Origin: Thiohalophilus sp.
GTDB lineage: Bacteria; Pseudomonadota; Gammaproteobacteria; UBA6429; Thiohalophilaceae
Reading direction: 5' to 3'
DNA length: 64,000 bases
NCBI RefSeq assembly: GCF_034522235.1
Contig: NZ_JAXHLN010000002.1
Location: 248,896-312,895, forward strand
Of this stretch, positions 35,280 to 42,899 are shown one piece after another; position 1 is the first letter of the stretch; every line of letters starts with the position of its first letter. Under the pieces are notes generated by a model. That model was not told the origin of the DNA, ran no database searches, and was given only the letters and a program-made list of their open reading frames with translations. Position numbers and translations under genes: made by a program.

Positions 35280-36579
35280 GGCTCTTCCCCAACTGTAGTG
35301 GGTTTGCTAGGTTAAATCGATGATGGATGAAACGACGTTATATGAAAAGATCCTGGGGATCGCCTCGCCCTGGTTTGTCAGCGGCATCAAATTCATTGAA
35401 CCGGACAAGACGGTCGAGGTCCATGTTGAACTCGAAGCGGATTCGCCATTGCGTTGCCCGACCTGTGGTAGGCCAACACCGCGCTATGACAAGCGCCGGC
35501 GTCGTTGGTGGCACCTGGATACCTGCCAGTTCAAAACGCAGGTTGAGGCCGATGTTCCGTGTGTCCAATGTCCTGAACATGGCGTCCAGACCATCGAGGT
35601 CCCCTGGGCACAAGATAACGCTCGCTACACGGTCCTGTTTGAGGCGATGGTCATTCTGCTGTTGAAAGAGAACACCGCCTCCGCCGTCAGCCGACAGATG
35701 GGACTGAGCTGGAATGCCGTGGACGGCATCATGCAGCGCGCGGTACAGCGGGGCTTGTCCCGTCGGGGCACCCCGGCGTTAGCCCATCTGGGTATCGACG
35801 AGGTCGCCTTTCAAAAGCGCCATGAATACGTGACGGTGGTCAATGACGCCCATGGGAATGTCCTGCACGTGGCCGATGACCGCCGTGGCGCGAGCCTCAA
35901 TGACTTCTATGGCCAGCTGAGCGACGCCCAAAAGGCGCAAATTCAGAGCATTTCGATGGACATGTGGCCAGCTTATATCCGTGCCACCCTCGAACATATC
36001 CCCGACGCCGAAGACAAAATCGCCTTCGATAAATTCCACGTCAACCAGCATCTCAACCAGGCCGTCGACGCGGTGCGCAAACAAGAGCACCGGCAACGCA
36101 TGAAACAGGGCGATGCGACATTAAAGGGCACCAAGTACGGTTGGTTGCGCAACGCGGCCGACTTGAGACGCCAGCTGCGCCAGGAACTTGTGCAACTCAG
36201 TCGCGTGGCTCGCCAAACCGGTCGGGCCTGGGCCATCAAGGAACACGCCAAGGGGCTATGGCATTACCTGCGCCGTAGCTGGGCCGAGCGTGCCTGGCAG
36301 CAATGGTATCAGTGGGCCATTCGCAGCCGCCTGGCCCCGATCAAAAAAGTCGCGCGAATGGTCAAACAACACCTGTGGGGCATCATCAATGCCATCGTAT
36401 TAAATGTAATCAATGCCCGGGCGGAGAGTATCAACAGCAAAATCAAAATGCTCAAAGACAAGGCGCGCGGCTTTCGAAATCGGGCGCGATTTAAAACCAC
36501 CATCCTGTTTCATTTTGGTGGCCTATCGCTAATGCCCAGAAAATACGAGATGGGAACCCACTACAATCGGTGAAGACCC
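35280..36579 (+). mobile_element. ISL3-family insertion sequence
   Basis: A 1300-bp element. Inward-reading ends are GGCTCTTCCCCAACTGTAGT and GGGTCTTCACCGATTGTAGT. AT-rich flanks (ATTTTTTA at the left, ATTTTTAT at the right) resemble but do not exactly match an 8-bp target duplication. It is inserted 11 bp from the end of the IS30 remnant. Confidence 0.88.
35320..36573 (+). CDS. ISL3-family transposase
   Basis: A 417-residue transposase. The N-terminal zinc-binding region is RCPTCGRPTPRYDKR and CVQCPEHG. A helix-turn-helix segment (TASAVSRQMGLSWNAVDGIM) follows. The DDE core begins HLGIDEVAFQKRHEYVTVV, then SMDMWPAYI, with the final Glu in NARAESINSKIKMLK. Intact. Confidence 0.95.
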   Translation: MMDETTLYEKILGIASPWFVSGIKFIEPDKTVEVHVELEADSPLRCPTCGRPTPRYDKRRRRWWHLDTCQFKTQVEADVPCVQCPEHGVQTIEVPWAQDNARYTVLFEAMVILLLKENTASAVSRQMGLSWNAVDGIMQRAVQRGLSRRGTPALAHLGIDEVAFQKRHEYVTVVNDAHGNVLHVADDRRGASLNDFYGQLSDAQKAQIQSISMDMWPAYIRATLEHIPDAEDKIAFDKFHVNQHLNQAVDAVRKQEHRQRMKQGDATLKGTKYGWLRNAADLRRQLRQELVQLSRVARQTGRAWAIKEHAKGLWHYLRRSWAERAWQQWYQWAIRSRLAPIKKVARMVKQHLWGIINAIVLNVINARAESINSKIKMLKDKARGFRNRARFKTTILFHFGGLSLMPRKYEMGTHYNR

Positions 36580-36613
36580 ATTTTTATCTTACTCAAATAA
36601 ACCATTAAGTTTA

Positions 36614-37729
36614 ATGTCATCAAAGATCGCCATTATATGTGCCCATAATCCTGTAAACTCAGGGATGTATTCAGTTGATATGGCCGGAAAACAGTTTTTT
36701 TCCTCTAATAATCTTGGTGCTGATCTATGTGTTACACAACATAGAACTCATATTGGAAAGTTAAAATTCAAACGAGTACGTTCGGCTTGCGACCTTAAAA
36801 AATATGATCAAATAATTTATTGGGGTGATTTTCAGAATAACCCGATGTGGGGTGGACGAGACTTTGCACGTCGAGAAATTGGGAATAGTGACTTAAATAC
36901 AGTTGAAGAAGCATTTGAATACTGGAAAGAGTTTTACCTTGAATTAGGAAAACAATTACCAGAAAGTACTAAAATCTATAGTTTCGGAAATTGTTTTCTT
37001 GGTATGAACCAGAAACTCGAAGATCCTGGAACTAAAAAGAGCTTTGAGTACTTTTTACAACGTACTGATGGAATTGTAGTTCGTGACACAGGTTCATACC
37101 AGTTAATAAAGTCACTCTTTTCTGAACTTTCTCAAAGAGTTTACCAGGGCTACGACGTCTCTTCACTATTGCAAACAAATACGCGTCCATCAAAAAACAA
37201 AGAACCTTATTTTGTCTGGTCTTTCGGGCGGTCTGATATAAGTGCAGATGAAGCACAACGTCTTGTGCAAAACATTGAATCAAAACTGGGTATCAAGGCA
37301 ATTAACATTGACTGGCTAAAGCCTGAATTACTTTTTGGTTTACGGCATTTTTTCCATGGCGCTTTTAAAAAAATACTCAATACAATTGCTAATTCTTCAT
37401 TTGTGCTTACTGACATCTATCACATGACTCTCAATTGTTACAATTTAAGGACTCCTGTTATAGGTATATACAAAGAAAGTCGTGACACCGTCCAATTTGG
37501 AACATTAAATGATGAAAAAAAGAAAATGCTTTTTGAGATGGTTGATGGGGCTGATTTTATTTTTCGCATACATGGTGATGAAATTACCGCCGCAGAAACA
37601 GAAAGTATTTGCAAGTGTGCCAAGAATATACTTGAGAGACCGGATTTTCCAGCCAGGTTATTCCAGGCACATAAGAATAGAACGAACGAATTAGAAAACT
37701 TAATTTTAGAATTAATGGGGTTTAAGTAA
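36614..37729 (+). CDS. Polysaccharide pyruvyl transferase-like protein
   Basis: A 371-residue AT-rich gene. The pattern fits the polysaccharide pyruvyl transferase superfamily: IIYWGDFQNNPMWGG near the N-terminus, YSFGNCFLGM, DGIVVRDTGSYQLI (the RD element), and FVLTDIYHMTLNCYNLRTPVIGIYK (the C-terminal SxRxH-like donor site, here with DIYHM). Such enzymes add pyruvate ketals to surface sugars. It stands 34 bp after the ISL3 element and may have belonged with the GT25 gene as a glycan-modification cargo. Confidence 0.7.
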   Translation: MSSKIAIICAHNPVNSGMYSVDMAGKQFFSSNNLGADLCVTQHRTHIGKLKFKRVRSACDLKKYDQIIYWGDFQNNPMWGGRDFARREIGNSDLNTVEEAFEYWKEFYLELGKQLPESTKIYSFGNCFLGMNQKLEDPGTKKSFEYFLQRTDGIVVRDTGSYQLIKSLFSELSQRVYQGYDVSSLLQTNTRPSKNKEPYFVWSFGRSDISADEAQRLVQNIESKLGIKAINIDWLKPELLFGLRHFFHGAFKKILNTIANSSFVLTDIYHMTLNCYNLRTPVIGIYKESRDTVQFGTLNDEKKKMLFEMVDGADFIFRIHGDEITAAETESICKCAKNILERPDFPARLFQAHKNRTNELENLILELMGFK

Positions 37730-37812
37730 GTAGATAAGAGATATTAGGGCGGGGTCGGTCTGACCAAGGGCGGGGTCGGGGTCGGACCACCGCAACATAT
37801 TGAATGAGTAAA

Positions 37813-37967
37813 ACTTTCTACTAAAATAAGCCCTGTATAAGGCCTTAAACGCCTCATTTCATGGATGAAAACGTCGCTTTAAGGAGGAAGCCGTCATGCC
37901 GCGCGCCAATCGCCATTTTCTGCCCCATCACGTCTGGCACCTTACCCACCGCTGTCACCATGTAAAA
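37813..37967 (+). pseudogene. RAYT leader repeat plus truncated REP-associated transposase start
   Basis: Leader ACTTTCTACTAAAATAAGCC, hairpin and AAGGAGGAAGCCGTC are followed by ATG at 37896: MPRANRHFLPHHVWHLTHRC. This is the start of a REP-associated tyrosine transposase (HxH motif region). It breaks at HHV where the dispersed repeat begins. Only about 23 codons remain. Confidence 0.8.
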
Positions 37968-38015
37968 GGGGTCGGTGACAAACGCGTCTCATTATCATTT
38001 GCAATTATTCCTACT
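37968..38015. repeat. Dispersed ~48-bp repeat, copy 3
   Basis: Identical over at least 45 bp to 31547-31594. It truncates the RAYT fragment and is followed by the IS3 element. Confidence 0.75.
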
Positions 38016-38059
38016 GAATCAAGTGATCTGAGGTTCCCCCAATAAAACGGACAGTTTAA

Positions 38060-38920
38060 TTAAGAGGCGAACCTCGCCTCATAGTCTACCGGACTGACGT
38101 AACCCAGGTAAGAGTGACGCCGCCGTTTGTTATAGAAGATTTCCATGTACTCGAACAAGCTGCGTTTGGCCTGGTCTTTGGTTCGGTAATCTTCATGATC
38201 GACTAGTTCTGTTTTCAACGTCCCGAAGAAACTCTCGGCGACGGCGTTGTCCAGGCACTCTCCTTTACGGCTCATGCTACACAGCAGCTTGTTATACTTC
38301 AGCAGCCGCTGGTAATCGCCCGAGGCATAAGTGGTGCCCTGATCGGAGTGGACGATGACAGAGTCGACTTTACCTCGACGCCACACGGCCATGGTCAGCG
38401 CATCCTGCACCAGTTTCGCGTTGTTCTTGTCACCCATGGCCCAGCCCAGTATCTGGCGGGAATAGAGTTCAAGGATAACCGCCAGGTACAACCAGCCCTC
38501 TCGGGTCGGGATGAACGTGGTATCCGAGACCCAGGCCTTATCCGGTTCAGTGACGTTGAACTGACGCTGTAGTTGGTCTGGCGCCGGCTGCTGTGTATTC
38601 TTTGAATCGGTGGTGATCACAAATTTTCTCGCCATCCGGGACTGAATGTCATTATCACGCATCAGGCGGGCCACGCGGTTCTCACCGACTTGCTCCCCCG
38701 ATTCAACCAGGTCGCGATAAATACGGGGTGATCCGTAGATCCCGCGACTGGCCCGGTGAAACACCGTGATCTTACTCAGCAGTGCCCGATTCTGTTTGGC
38801 CCGGTCACTCTCCGGACGATCCCGCCAGTCGTAGTAACCGCTGGCAGAGACGTCCAATATCTGGCACAGCCGGCTCACCGTATAACGAGCCGCTTGCTCT
38901 CGTATGAACGCGTACTTCAC
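38060..38920 (-). CDS. IS3-family transposase OrfB (integrase core)
   Basis: A 286-residue DDE integrase domain protein. KAWVSDTTFIPTREGWLYLA contains the first Asp, DSVIVHSDQGTTYASGDY the second, and NAVAESFFGTLKTELV the Glu. The N-terminal HTH_21 segment is RASRGIYGSPRIYRDL. The start (GTG) overlaps the orfA stop. It is normally made as an OrfAB fusion by -1 frameshifting. Confidence 0.95.
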   Translation of the reverse strand: MKYAFIREQAARYTVSRLCQILDVSASGYYDWRDRPESDRAKQNRALLSKITVFHRASRGIYGSPRIYRDLVESGEQVGENRVARLMRDNDIQSRMARKFVITTDSKNTQQPAPDQLQRQFNVTEPDKAWVSDTTFIPTREGWLYLAVILELYSRQILGWAMGDKNNAKLVQDALTMAVWRRGKVDSVIVHSDQGTTYASGDYQRLLKYNKLLCSMSRKGECLDNAVAESFFGTLKTELVDHEDYRTKDQAKRSLFEYMEIFYNKRRRHSYLGYVSPVDYEARFAS

Positions 38921-39228
38921 GAATGGTCCTTCGCAAAGTACGCCGTGGCCTTTTTTAAAATCTCGACCTCCTCCTTCAGACGCTCGTTCTCCTGGCGCAA
39001 GGTGGTCACCTCGGACTGGTTCTCTTTCTTTGGCCGACCCCGTTGGCCGGAAAAGGCCTGCTCACCTTTGGCCTGCAGCTGTTCTTTCCATTTGTAAAGC
39101 TGATTGCGGCGGACTCCCAGTTCCAGGGCAATCTCAGCAGCGGGACGATCGGACTCTTCCATTAGCTTCACCGCCTCGGCCTTAAATTCCTTGGTGTACG
39201 TCTTGTAGGGATTGCGTTTTCTCGTCAT
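38917..39228 (-). CDS. IS3-family transposase OrfA
   Basis: A 103-residue DNA-binding protein: YTKEFKAEAVKLMEESDRPA then AEIALELGVRRNQLYKWKEQ is the helix-turn-helix, followed by a leucine-zipper-like tail. Near its end the minus strand has TTTTAAAAAAGG (38949-38960), the A6G slippery type used for programmed -1 frameshift into OrfB. Confidence 0.94.
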   Translation of the reverse strand: MTRKRNPYKTYTKEFKAEAVKLMEESDRPAAEIALELGVRRNQLYKWKEQLQAKGEQAFSGQRGRPKKENQSEVTTLRQENERLKEEVEILKKATAYFAKDHS

Positions 39229-39431
39229 GTTTTGGACACTCCTTAATCAGTATTGTCTCTGATTTAATGTGTCCGTAAAACCGGGGGAGGTTCATTCTGA
39301 CCCCTTGATTTAAATTTACCGCAAGCAATAAGCCAGGGATGCACTAGCACCCAAAACACTCGCTTTGCTCATGGAGTGAGCCTTGTCGCGGGAGGCAGGA
39401 CGCCGGGAGCGACCAAGGCGGTGGAGCTTTA

Positions 39432-39464
39432 GAGAAGGGTGCGGAGATTTACCAAAAAACGTGA
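39432..39464 (+). pseudogene. Relic of a thiC 3' end
   Basis: The 11 codons read EKGAEIYQKT and stop, against [10 protein letters not shown] and stop at the end of the intact thiC (24070-24102). The differences sit almost only at third codon positions plus a Val/Ile change, as expected for a homologous coding end from a different thiC. A terminator hairpin follows, as after thiC. No more of thiC is recognisable upstream. Confidence 0.7.
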
Positions 39465-39488
39465 TATTACAATGATTTAGAATTGATT

Positions 39489-39512
39489 AAAGCCTGCGTA
39501 CGCGGGCTTTTT
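39489..39512 (+). terminator. Intrinsic terminator after the thiC relic
   Basis: AAAGCCTGCG-TA-CGCGGGCTTT followed by TTCTG. Preceded by GAATTGAT, like the GAATTGAA before the thiC terminator at 24183. Confidence 0.8.
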
Positions 39513-39519
39513 CTGTTGG

Positions 39520-39564
39520 TTCGCCCCTTACACTGCGTCCTAAGGACGCAGTGTAAGGGGCGAA
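39520..39564. promoter_or_regulatory. Perfect 45-nt palindrome, upstream of AbiE-type operon
   Basis: Two 22-nt arms around a single central A (39542). The left arm begins TTCGCCCCTTACACTGC and the centre is CGTCCTAAGGACG. No mismatch. With the second palindrome it shares TTCrCC ends and the CGTCCTwAGGACG centre, so the pair looks like two sites for one dimeric protein. The likely ligand is the AbiEi-type repressor encoded next; AbiEi proteins of other bacteria bind two inverted repeats upstream of their own genes. Confidence 0.75.
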
Positions 39565-39612
39565 TTAACGAAGGTCAAGCAGTATAATCGGGATTCTGTT
39601 GTTATAATGAAC

Positions 39613-39641
39613 TTGACATATTTTGTTTCACCTGGTATACG
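39613..39641 (+). promoter_or_regulatory. Sigma70-type promoter of the AbiE-type operon
   Basis: TTGACA at 39613-39618, 17-bp spacer, TATACG at 39636-39641. The -10 lies inside the second palindrome, so a protein bound there would block RNA polymerase. Confidence 0.65.
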
Positions 39642-39665
39642 TCCTTAGGACGTATACCAGGTGAA
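39627..39665. promoter_or_regulatory. Perfect 39-nt palindrome overlapping the -10 element
   Basis: Two 19-nt arms around a single T (39646). The left arm begins TTCACCTGGTATACG and the centre is CGTCCTTAGGACG. The right arm also supplies AGGTGA, the ribosome binding site for the ATG at 39673. Binding here could repress transcription, and in mRNA a hairpin could hide the ribosome site. Confidence 0.75.
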
Positions 39666-39672
39666 CCCCCAC

Positions 39673-40184
39673 ATGCCAAATTGTATTCCAATAATCAAAG
39701 CTGTAACACTAAAAGTTGGTTCTTTACGGCAGCCAGTAATTACCAAATATCAATTGGCAAAGCTCATTTTCGATCTACTTGCAGACAGCGATTACCAAGG
39801 TCAGCCGTTATGTACTAGAAAAGAATTTCCGGTGCAAAATGATTTTTCGCGCGTACTTAAAGAATTATTAGATACTGGTATTTTAACAGAGAATAGAAAT
39901 TTCCCGTCACGCTCAGTTTTTAATATTATTGGAAAGGAATCTAAATCTCCAGGAGAGATCGCATGTATAGTTGATCCATTTGCTTATGTCTCACACTTAA
40001 GTGCAATGGATTATCATGGTCTGACAGATAGATTACCGAAAATTCTGTATCTCACATCTTTATCTTCATTAGAGTGGTCAAAGGCAGCTAATGAGAAAAT
40101 GGAACAAGACTTCGCAATTCATATAAATGAATACGAAAGCAGTGGGTTTCCGAAACTTCAGAGAATAAAGATTTCAAAGATTAA
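39673..40184 (+). pseudogene. AbiEi-like antitoxin, 5' part (interrupted by IS)
   Basis: Start ATG at 39673 (MPNCIPIIKAVTLKV), 9 nt after AGGTG. The N-terminal about 90 residues resemble a winged-helix region (VITKYQLAKLIFDLLADSDY, then EFPVQNDFSRVLKELLDTGI). PGEIACIVDPFAYVSHLSAM follows, as in type IV antitoxins of the AbiEi family. The gene is cut by the IS at 40185 after codon 170. Joined to 41491-41893 it gives 915 nt, 304 residues. Unremoved, the frame runs on into the IS to 40293. Confidence 0.75.
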
Positions 40185-41482
40185 GGTAGTGTTCAGAATT
40201 CTGTGTCATTCCATTAAACTGTCTATAAAAGGTATGACACATGAAAAAACAAATCAACTTCGACATGGATGCGGCGCTCAAGGCGTTGCGTGAAGGCCAG
40301 GACCTCAGTGGCAAGGACGGGGTCCTCACCCCGCTGATCAAGCAGCTCACCGAAGCGGCCATGCAAGCCGAGCTGGAGACGCATCTGGACGCCCAAGAGA
40401 CGCCCAATCGCAAAAATGGCAGCACCTCAAAAACCATGAAAAGCGCCGCCGGGCCATTTGAGTTGGACACCCCTCGCGACCGGGCCGGGACCTTTGAGCC
40501 GCAGCTGGTCAAAAAGCACCAGACACATCTGACCGATGAGCTCGAACGCAAGGTCATTGCGTTGTTTGCTCTGGGTATGAGCTATCAGGACATCCGCGAC
40601 CACATTGGTGACATGTACGGCATCGCGCTGTCCAATGGCACCCTCAATGCCGTCACCGACAAGCTCCTGCCCGAGCTGGCCGCCTGGCGGGAACGGGACC
40701 TGGAGGCCATCTATCCGATTGTCTGGCTCGACGCCATCCATTACAAAATCAAGGAGAACGGCCGGTATGTTAGCAAGGCCATCTACACCATCCTGGGCCT
40801 GAACATCGACGGCAAAAAAGAGCTGCTGGGCCTGTATCTGTCGGACACCGAAGGCGCCCACCACTGGCTGAGCGTGCTCACCGATCTGCATAACCGGGGT
40901 GTCAAGGACATTCTGATCGCCTGCGTGGACGGCCTCAAGGGCTTTCCCGAGGCCATCGAAAGCCTCTACCCCGATACCGAGATCCAGCACTGCATCATTC
41001 ACCAGATCCGAAACTCGCTAAAGTACGTCGGCTCGAAAAATCACAAAGCCTTCATGGCCGATCTCAAAACCGTCTATAAAGCCGCCACCCTCAATGCCGC
41101 CGAGACAGCCCTGGATGAACTGGAAGCCAAATGGGGTGACAAGTACCCCATGGTGATCCAGTCCTGGCGCAGTAAATGGCCTACGCTATCGGCCTATTTC
41201 AAATATCCGGACTACGTGCGCACCGCCATTTACACCACCAATGCCGTCGAAGCCGTGCATCGTCAGTTCCGCAAGCTGACCAAAACCAAGGGCGGGTTCG
41301 CCAATGAAAACAGCTTACTCAAATTACTCTATGCCGGTATACTCAAGGCGTCCGAGCGCTGGACGCACCCGGTGAAAAACTGGAACCTGACCCTCTCGCA
41401 ACTGGCGATCCATTTTGAGGGCAGGCTGGAAAAACATATTGAGCTATAAGTGCTTCGGTGACACAGAGTTTTGAACACCCTC
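40185..41482 (+). mobile_element. IS256-family insertion sequence, element B copy 1
   Basis: A 1298-bp element with inward ends GGTAGTGTTCAGAATTCTGT and GAGGGTGTTCAAAACTCTGT. Perfect 8-bp target duplication AAGATTAA (40177-40184 and 41483-41490). A second copy of the same length lies at 45423-46720. Confidence 0.95.
40241..41449 (+). CDS. IS256-family transposase (element B)
   Basis: A 402-residue mutator-type transposase, distinct from element A. Core segments are IVWLDAIHYKIKENG, IACVDGLKGFPEAIESL and IYTTNAVEAVHRQFRK. Start after AAAGGTATGACAC. The same translation is found at 45479-46687. Confidence 0.95.
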   Translation: MKKQINFDMDAALKALREGQDLSGKDGVLTPLIKQLTEAAMQAELETHLDAQETPNRKNGSTSKTMKSAAGPFELDTPRDRAGTFEPQLVKKHQTHLTDELERKVIALFALGMSYQDIRDHIGDMYGIALSNGTLNAVTDKLLPELAAWRERDLEAIYPIVWLDAIHYKIKENGRYVSKAIYTILGLNIDGKKELLGLYLSDTEGAHHWLSVLTDLHNRGVKDILIACVDGLKGFPEAIESLYPDTEIQHCIIHQIRNSLKYVGSKNHKAFMADLKTVYKAATLNAAETALDELEAKWGDKYPMVIQSWRSKWPTLSAYFKYPDYVRTAIYTTNAVEAVHRQFRKLTKTKGGFANENSLLKLLYAGILKASERWTHPVKNWNLTLSQLAIHFEGRLEKHIEL

Positions 41483-41490
41483 AAGATTAA

Positions 41491-41893
41491 TAGTAGGAAC
41501 GTCCAGATAATTAATGCCAAATCGTATTTAGGGGCATACACCGTAATTAAAAATTCATTATTAAGGGTTTCAACGATTGGAAGAACATTTCTAGATATGA
41601 TACGTAATCCAGACTATTGTGGTGGGGTAAGGCATATAATTGATGTTTATAAAGATAATGCAGATATATATTTAAAAACAATTGTTGAAGAAATAGATCG
41701 ACATGGTGGGCCGATTGATAAAGTAAGAGCTGGTTATATTCTTGATGAAGTATGCAAGTTAAATGATCAGAAAATCAATAAATGGCTGGGTAACGTTCAG
41801 CGCGGAGGTTCTCGAAAACTGGTTGCTAGCGCACCATATAGTCCAATTTTTTCAGAAAAATGGTGTATATCAATAAATCTAGAGGAAGTTTAA
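41491..41893 (+). pseudogene. AbiEi-like antitoxin, 3' part
   Basis: The C-terminal 134 codons: across the repaired junction the frame reads KISKINSRNVQIINAKSYLG, then RVSTIGRTFLDMIRNPDYCG, the pattern of the AbiEi C-terminal antitoxin domain. Ends WCISINLEEV. A TTG inside the IS end (41471) could start a 140-residue polypeptide, so the antitoxin domain might still be made separately. Two bp separate its stop from the toxin start. Confidence 0.75.
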
Positions 41894-41895
41894 GT

Positions 41896-42738
41896 GTGTC
41901 AATTGTTGATGTTGAGAATTGGGTTGAGGCTACTGATAACAATAATGAATTAGTGTTTCGACAGGCAGCGCATACCGTGTTAGTTGCTGTTTCAAATTCT
42001 GCTTTTTTAAATCAACGCATGTATATGAAAGGCGGTATATTATTGTCGCTTATTTATAATGGCATACGCCATACGCGTGATATTGATTTCTCAACATCTC
42101 AGAAAGTTTCTGGGTTTGATGAAGGTGAATTCTTAGAGGAGCTTAAGCGGGAGTTAGCTTCAGCAGTAGAATCACTTCCTTATGGATTGGATTGCAGAAT
42201 ACAATCTCATGAAATGAGACCGCCAGCAACTGCTGGGCATACACAGCCAACATATAAAATTAAGATTGGTTATGCTTATAAAGGTGACAAAGCGAAACAT
42301 AAGCGTCTATTGAATGGACGATCTCCAGCAATAGTAGAGGTAGATTATAGTTTTAATGAACCAAATTATGAGCATACAGCAGAAGTTGAGCTTGATAATG
42401 GCGGTCATATCTTAGTATATAGTTTAATAGATTTGTTGGCCGAGAAAATTAGATCAATATTGCAACAAGAGGCAAGAAATAGAGTGCGGAGGCAAGACGC
42501 ATATGATTTATATTGTTTATTAGAACAGATCGGAGAATTAAGTGATGCGCGAAAGAATGAGGTTCTTAATAGTTTATTGCTCAAGGCAGAGGCTAGAGCG
42601 TTAGAGGTAAATAAAGGCAGTATGAATAACCCGGAAATTAGAAAACGATCAGAAGCTGAATATAAACAACTAGAAAGTGAAATTGAAGGTGAATTGCCTA
42701 GTTTTGAAGTTGTATATGAAAGAGTTACGAGACTGTAA
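41896..42738 (+). CDS. AbiEii-like nucleotidyltransferase toxin
   Basis: A type IV toxin-antitoxin partner of the AbiEii/DUF1814 nucleotidyltransferase family. The GTG at 41896 follows AGAGGAAG with 7-nt spacing and is preferred to an ATG inside abiEi. The active-site region is MYMKGGILLSLIYNGIRHTR with DIDFS (metal-binding Asp pair). Further marks are IVEVDYSFNEPNY and YSLIDLLAEKIRSILQQEAR with RRQDAYDLY. An IS at 42729 replaces the last few residues. Without insertions the gene ends ...RVTSFYIGLPW at the TAA 46732-46734, 286 residues. The present product (280 residues) is almost full length. Confidence 0.82.
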   Translation: MSIVDVENWVEATDNNNELVFRQAAHTVLVAVSNSAFLNQRMYMKGGILLSLIYNGIRHTRDIDFSTSQKVSGFDEGEFLEELKRELASAVESLPYGLDCRIQSHEMRPPATAGHTQPTYKIKIGYAYKGDKAKHKRLLNGRSPAIVEVDYSFNEPNYEHTAEVELDNGGHILVYSLIDLLAEKIRSILQQEARNRVRRQDAYDLYCLLEQIGELSDARKNEVLNSLLLKAEARALEVNKGSMNNPEIRKRSEAEYKQLESEIEGELPSFEVVYERVTRL

Positions 42739-42794
42739 ATTAAATTGTGTAACTGCTCAAAGTCCCATACCCTTGATAATAAAGGAAAAGACAC

Positions 42795-42899
42795 ATGAGC
42801 AGAAGAACAAAAACCAAAACCGATATCGACCCGCAGCTTGAAGCCCTGGTGAACAGTATCAAAACACCGGAGGAACTCGAGGACCTCACCCGCTTGCTG
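42795..42899 (+). pseudogene. IS256-family transposase (element A'), 5' fragment
   Basis: First 35 codons, MSRRTKTKTDIDPQLEALV onward to TRLL, differing from element A in several positions (for example Ile-Asp for Leu-Asp). Cut by the nested IS. Continues at 44236. Confidence 0.9.

Larger units (their letters stand above)
38029..39294 (-). mobile_element. IS3-family insertion sequence
   Basis: A 1266-bp element with ends TGAGGTTCCCCCAATAAAAC and TGAACCTCCCCCGGTTTTAC (reading inward). It carries orfA and orfB on the minus strand. Flanking 3-bp sequences (ATC and TTC) do not match, so no clear target duplication remains. Confidence 0.9.

Noticed and set aside
35280..36579. Exact 8-bp target duplication for the ISL3 element
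   Set aside because: The flanks ATTTTTTA and ATTTTTAT differ at two positions, so only an imperfect AT-rich match can be claimed.
39520..39665. Plasmid or phage origin suggested by the long palindromes
   Set aside because: No replication or relaxase gene is nearby. The promoter placement fits operators of the TA operon better.
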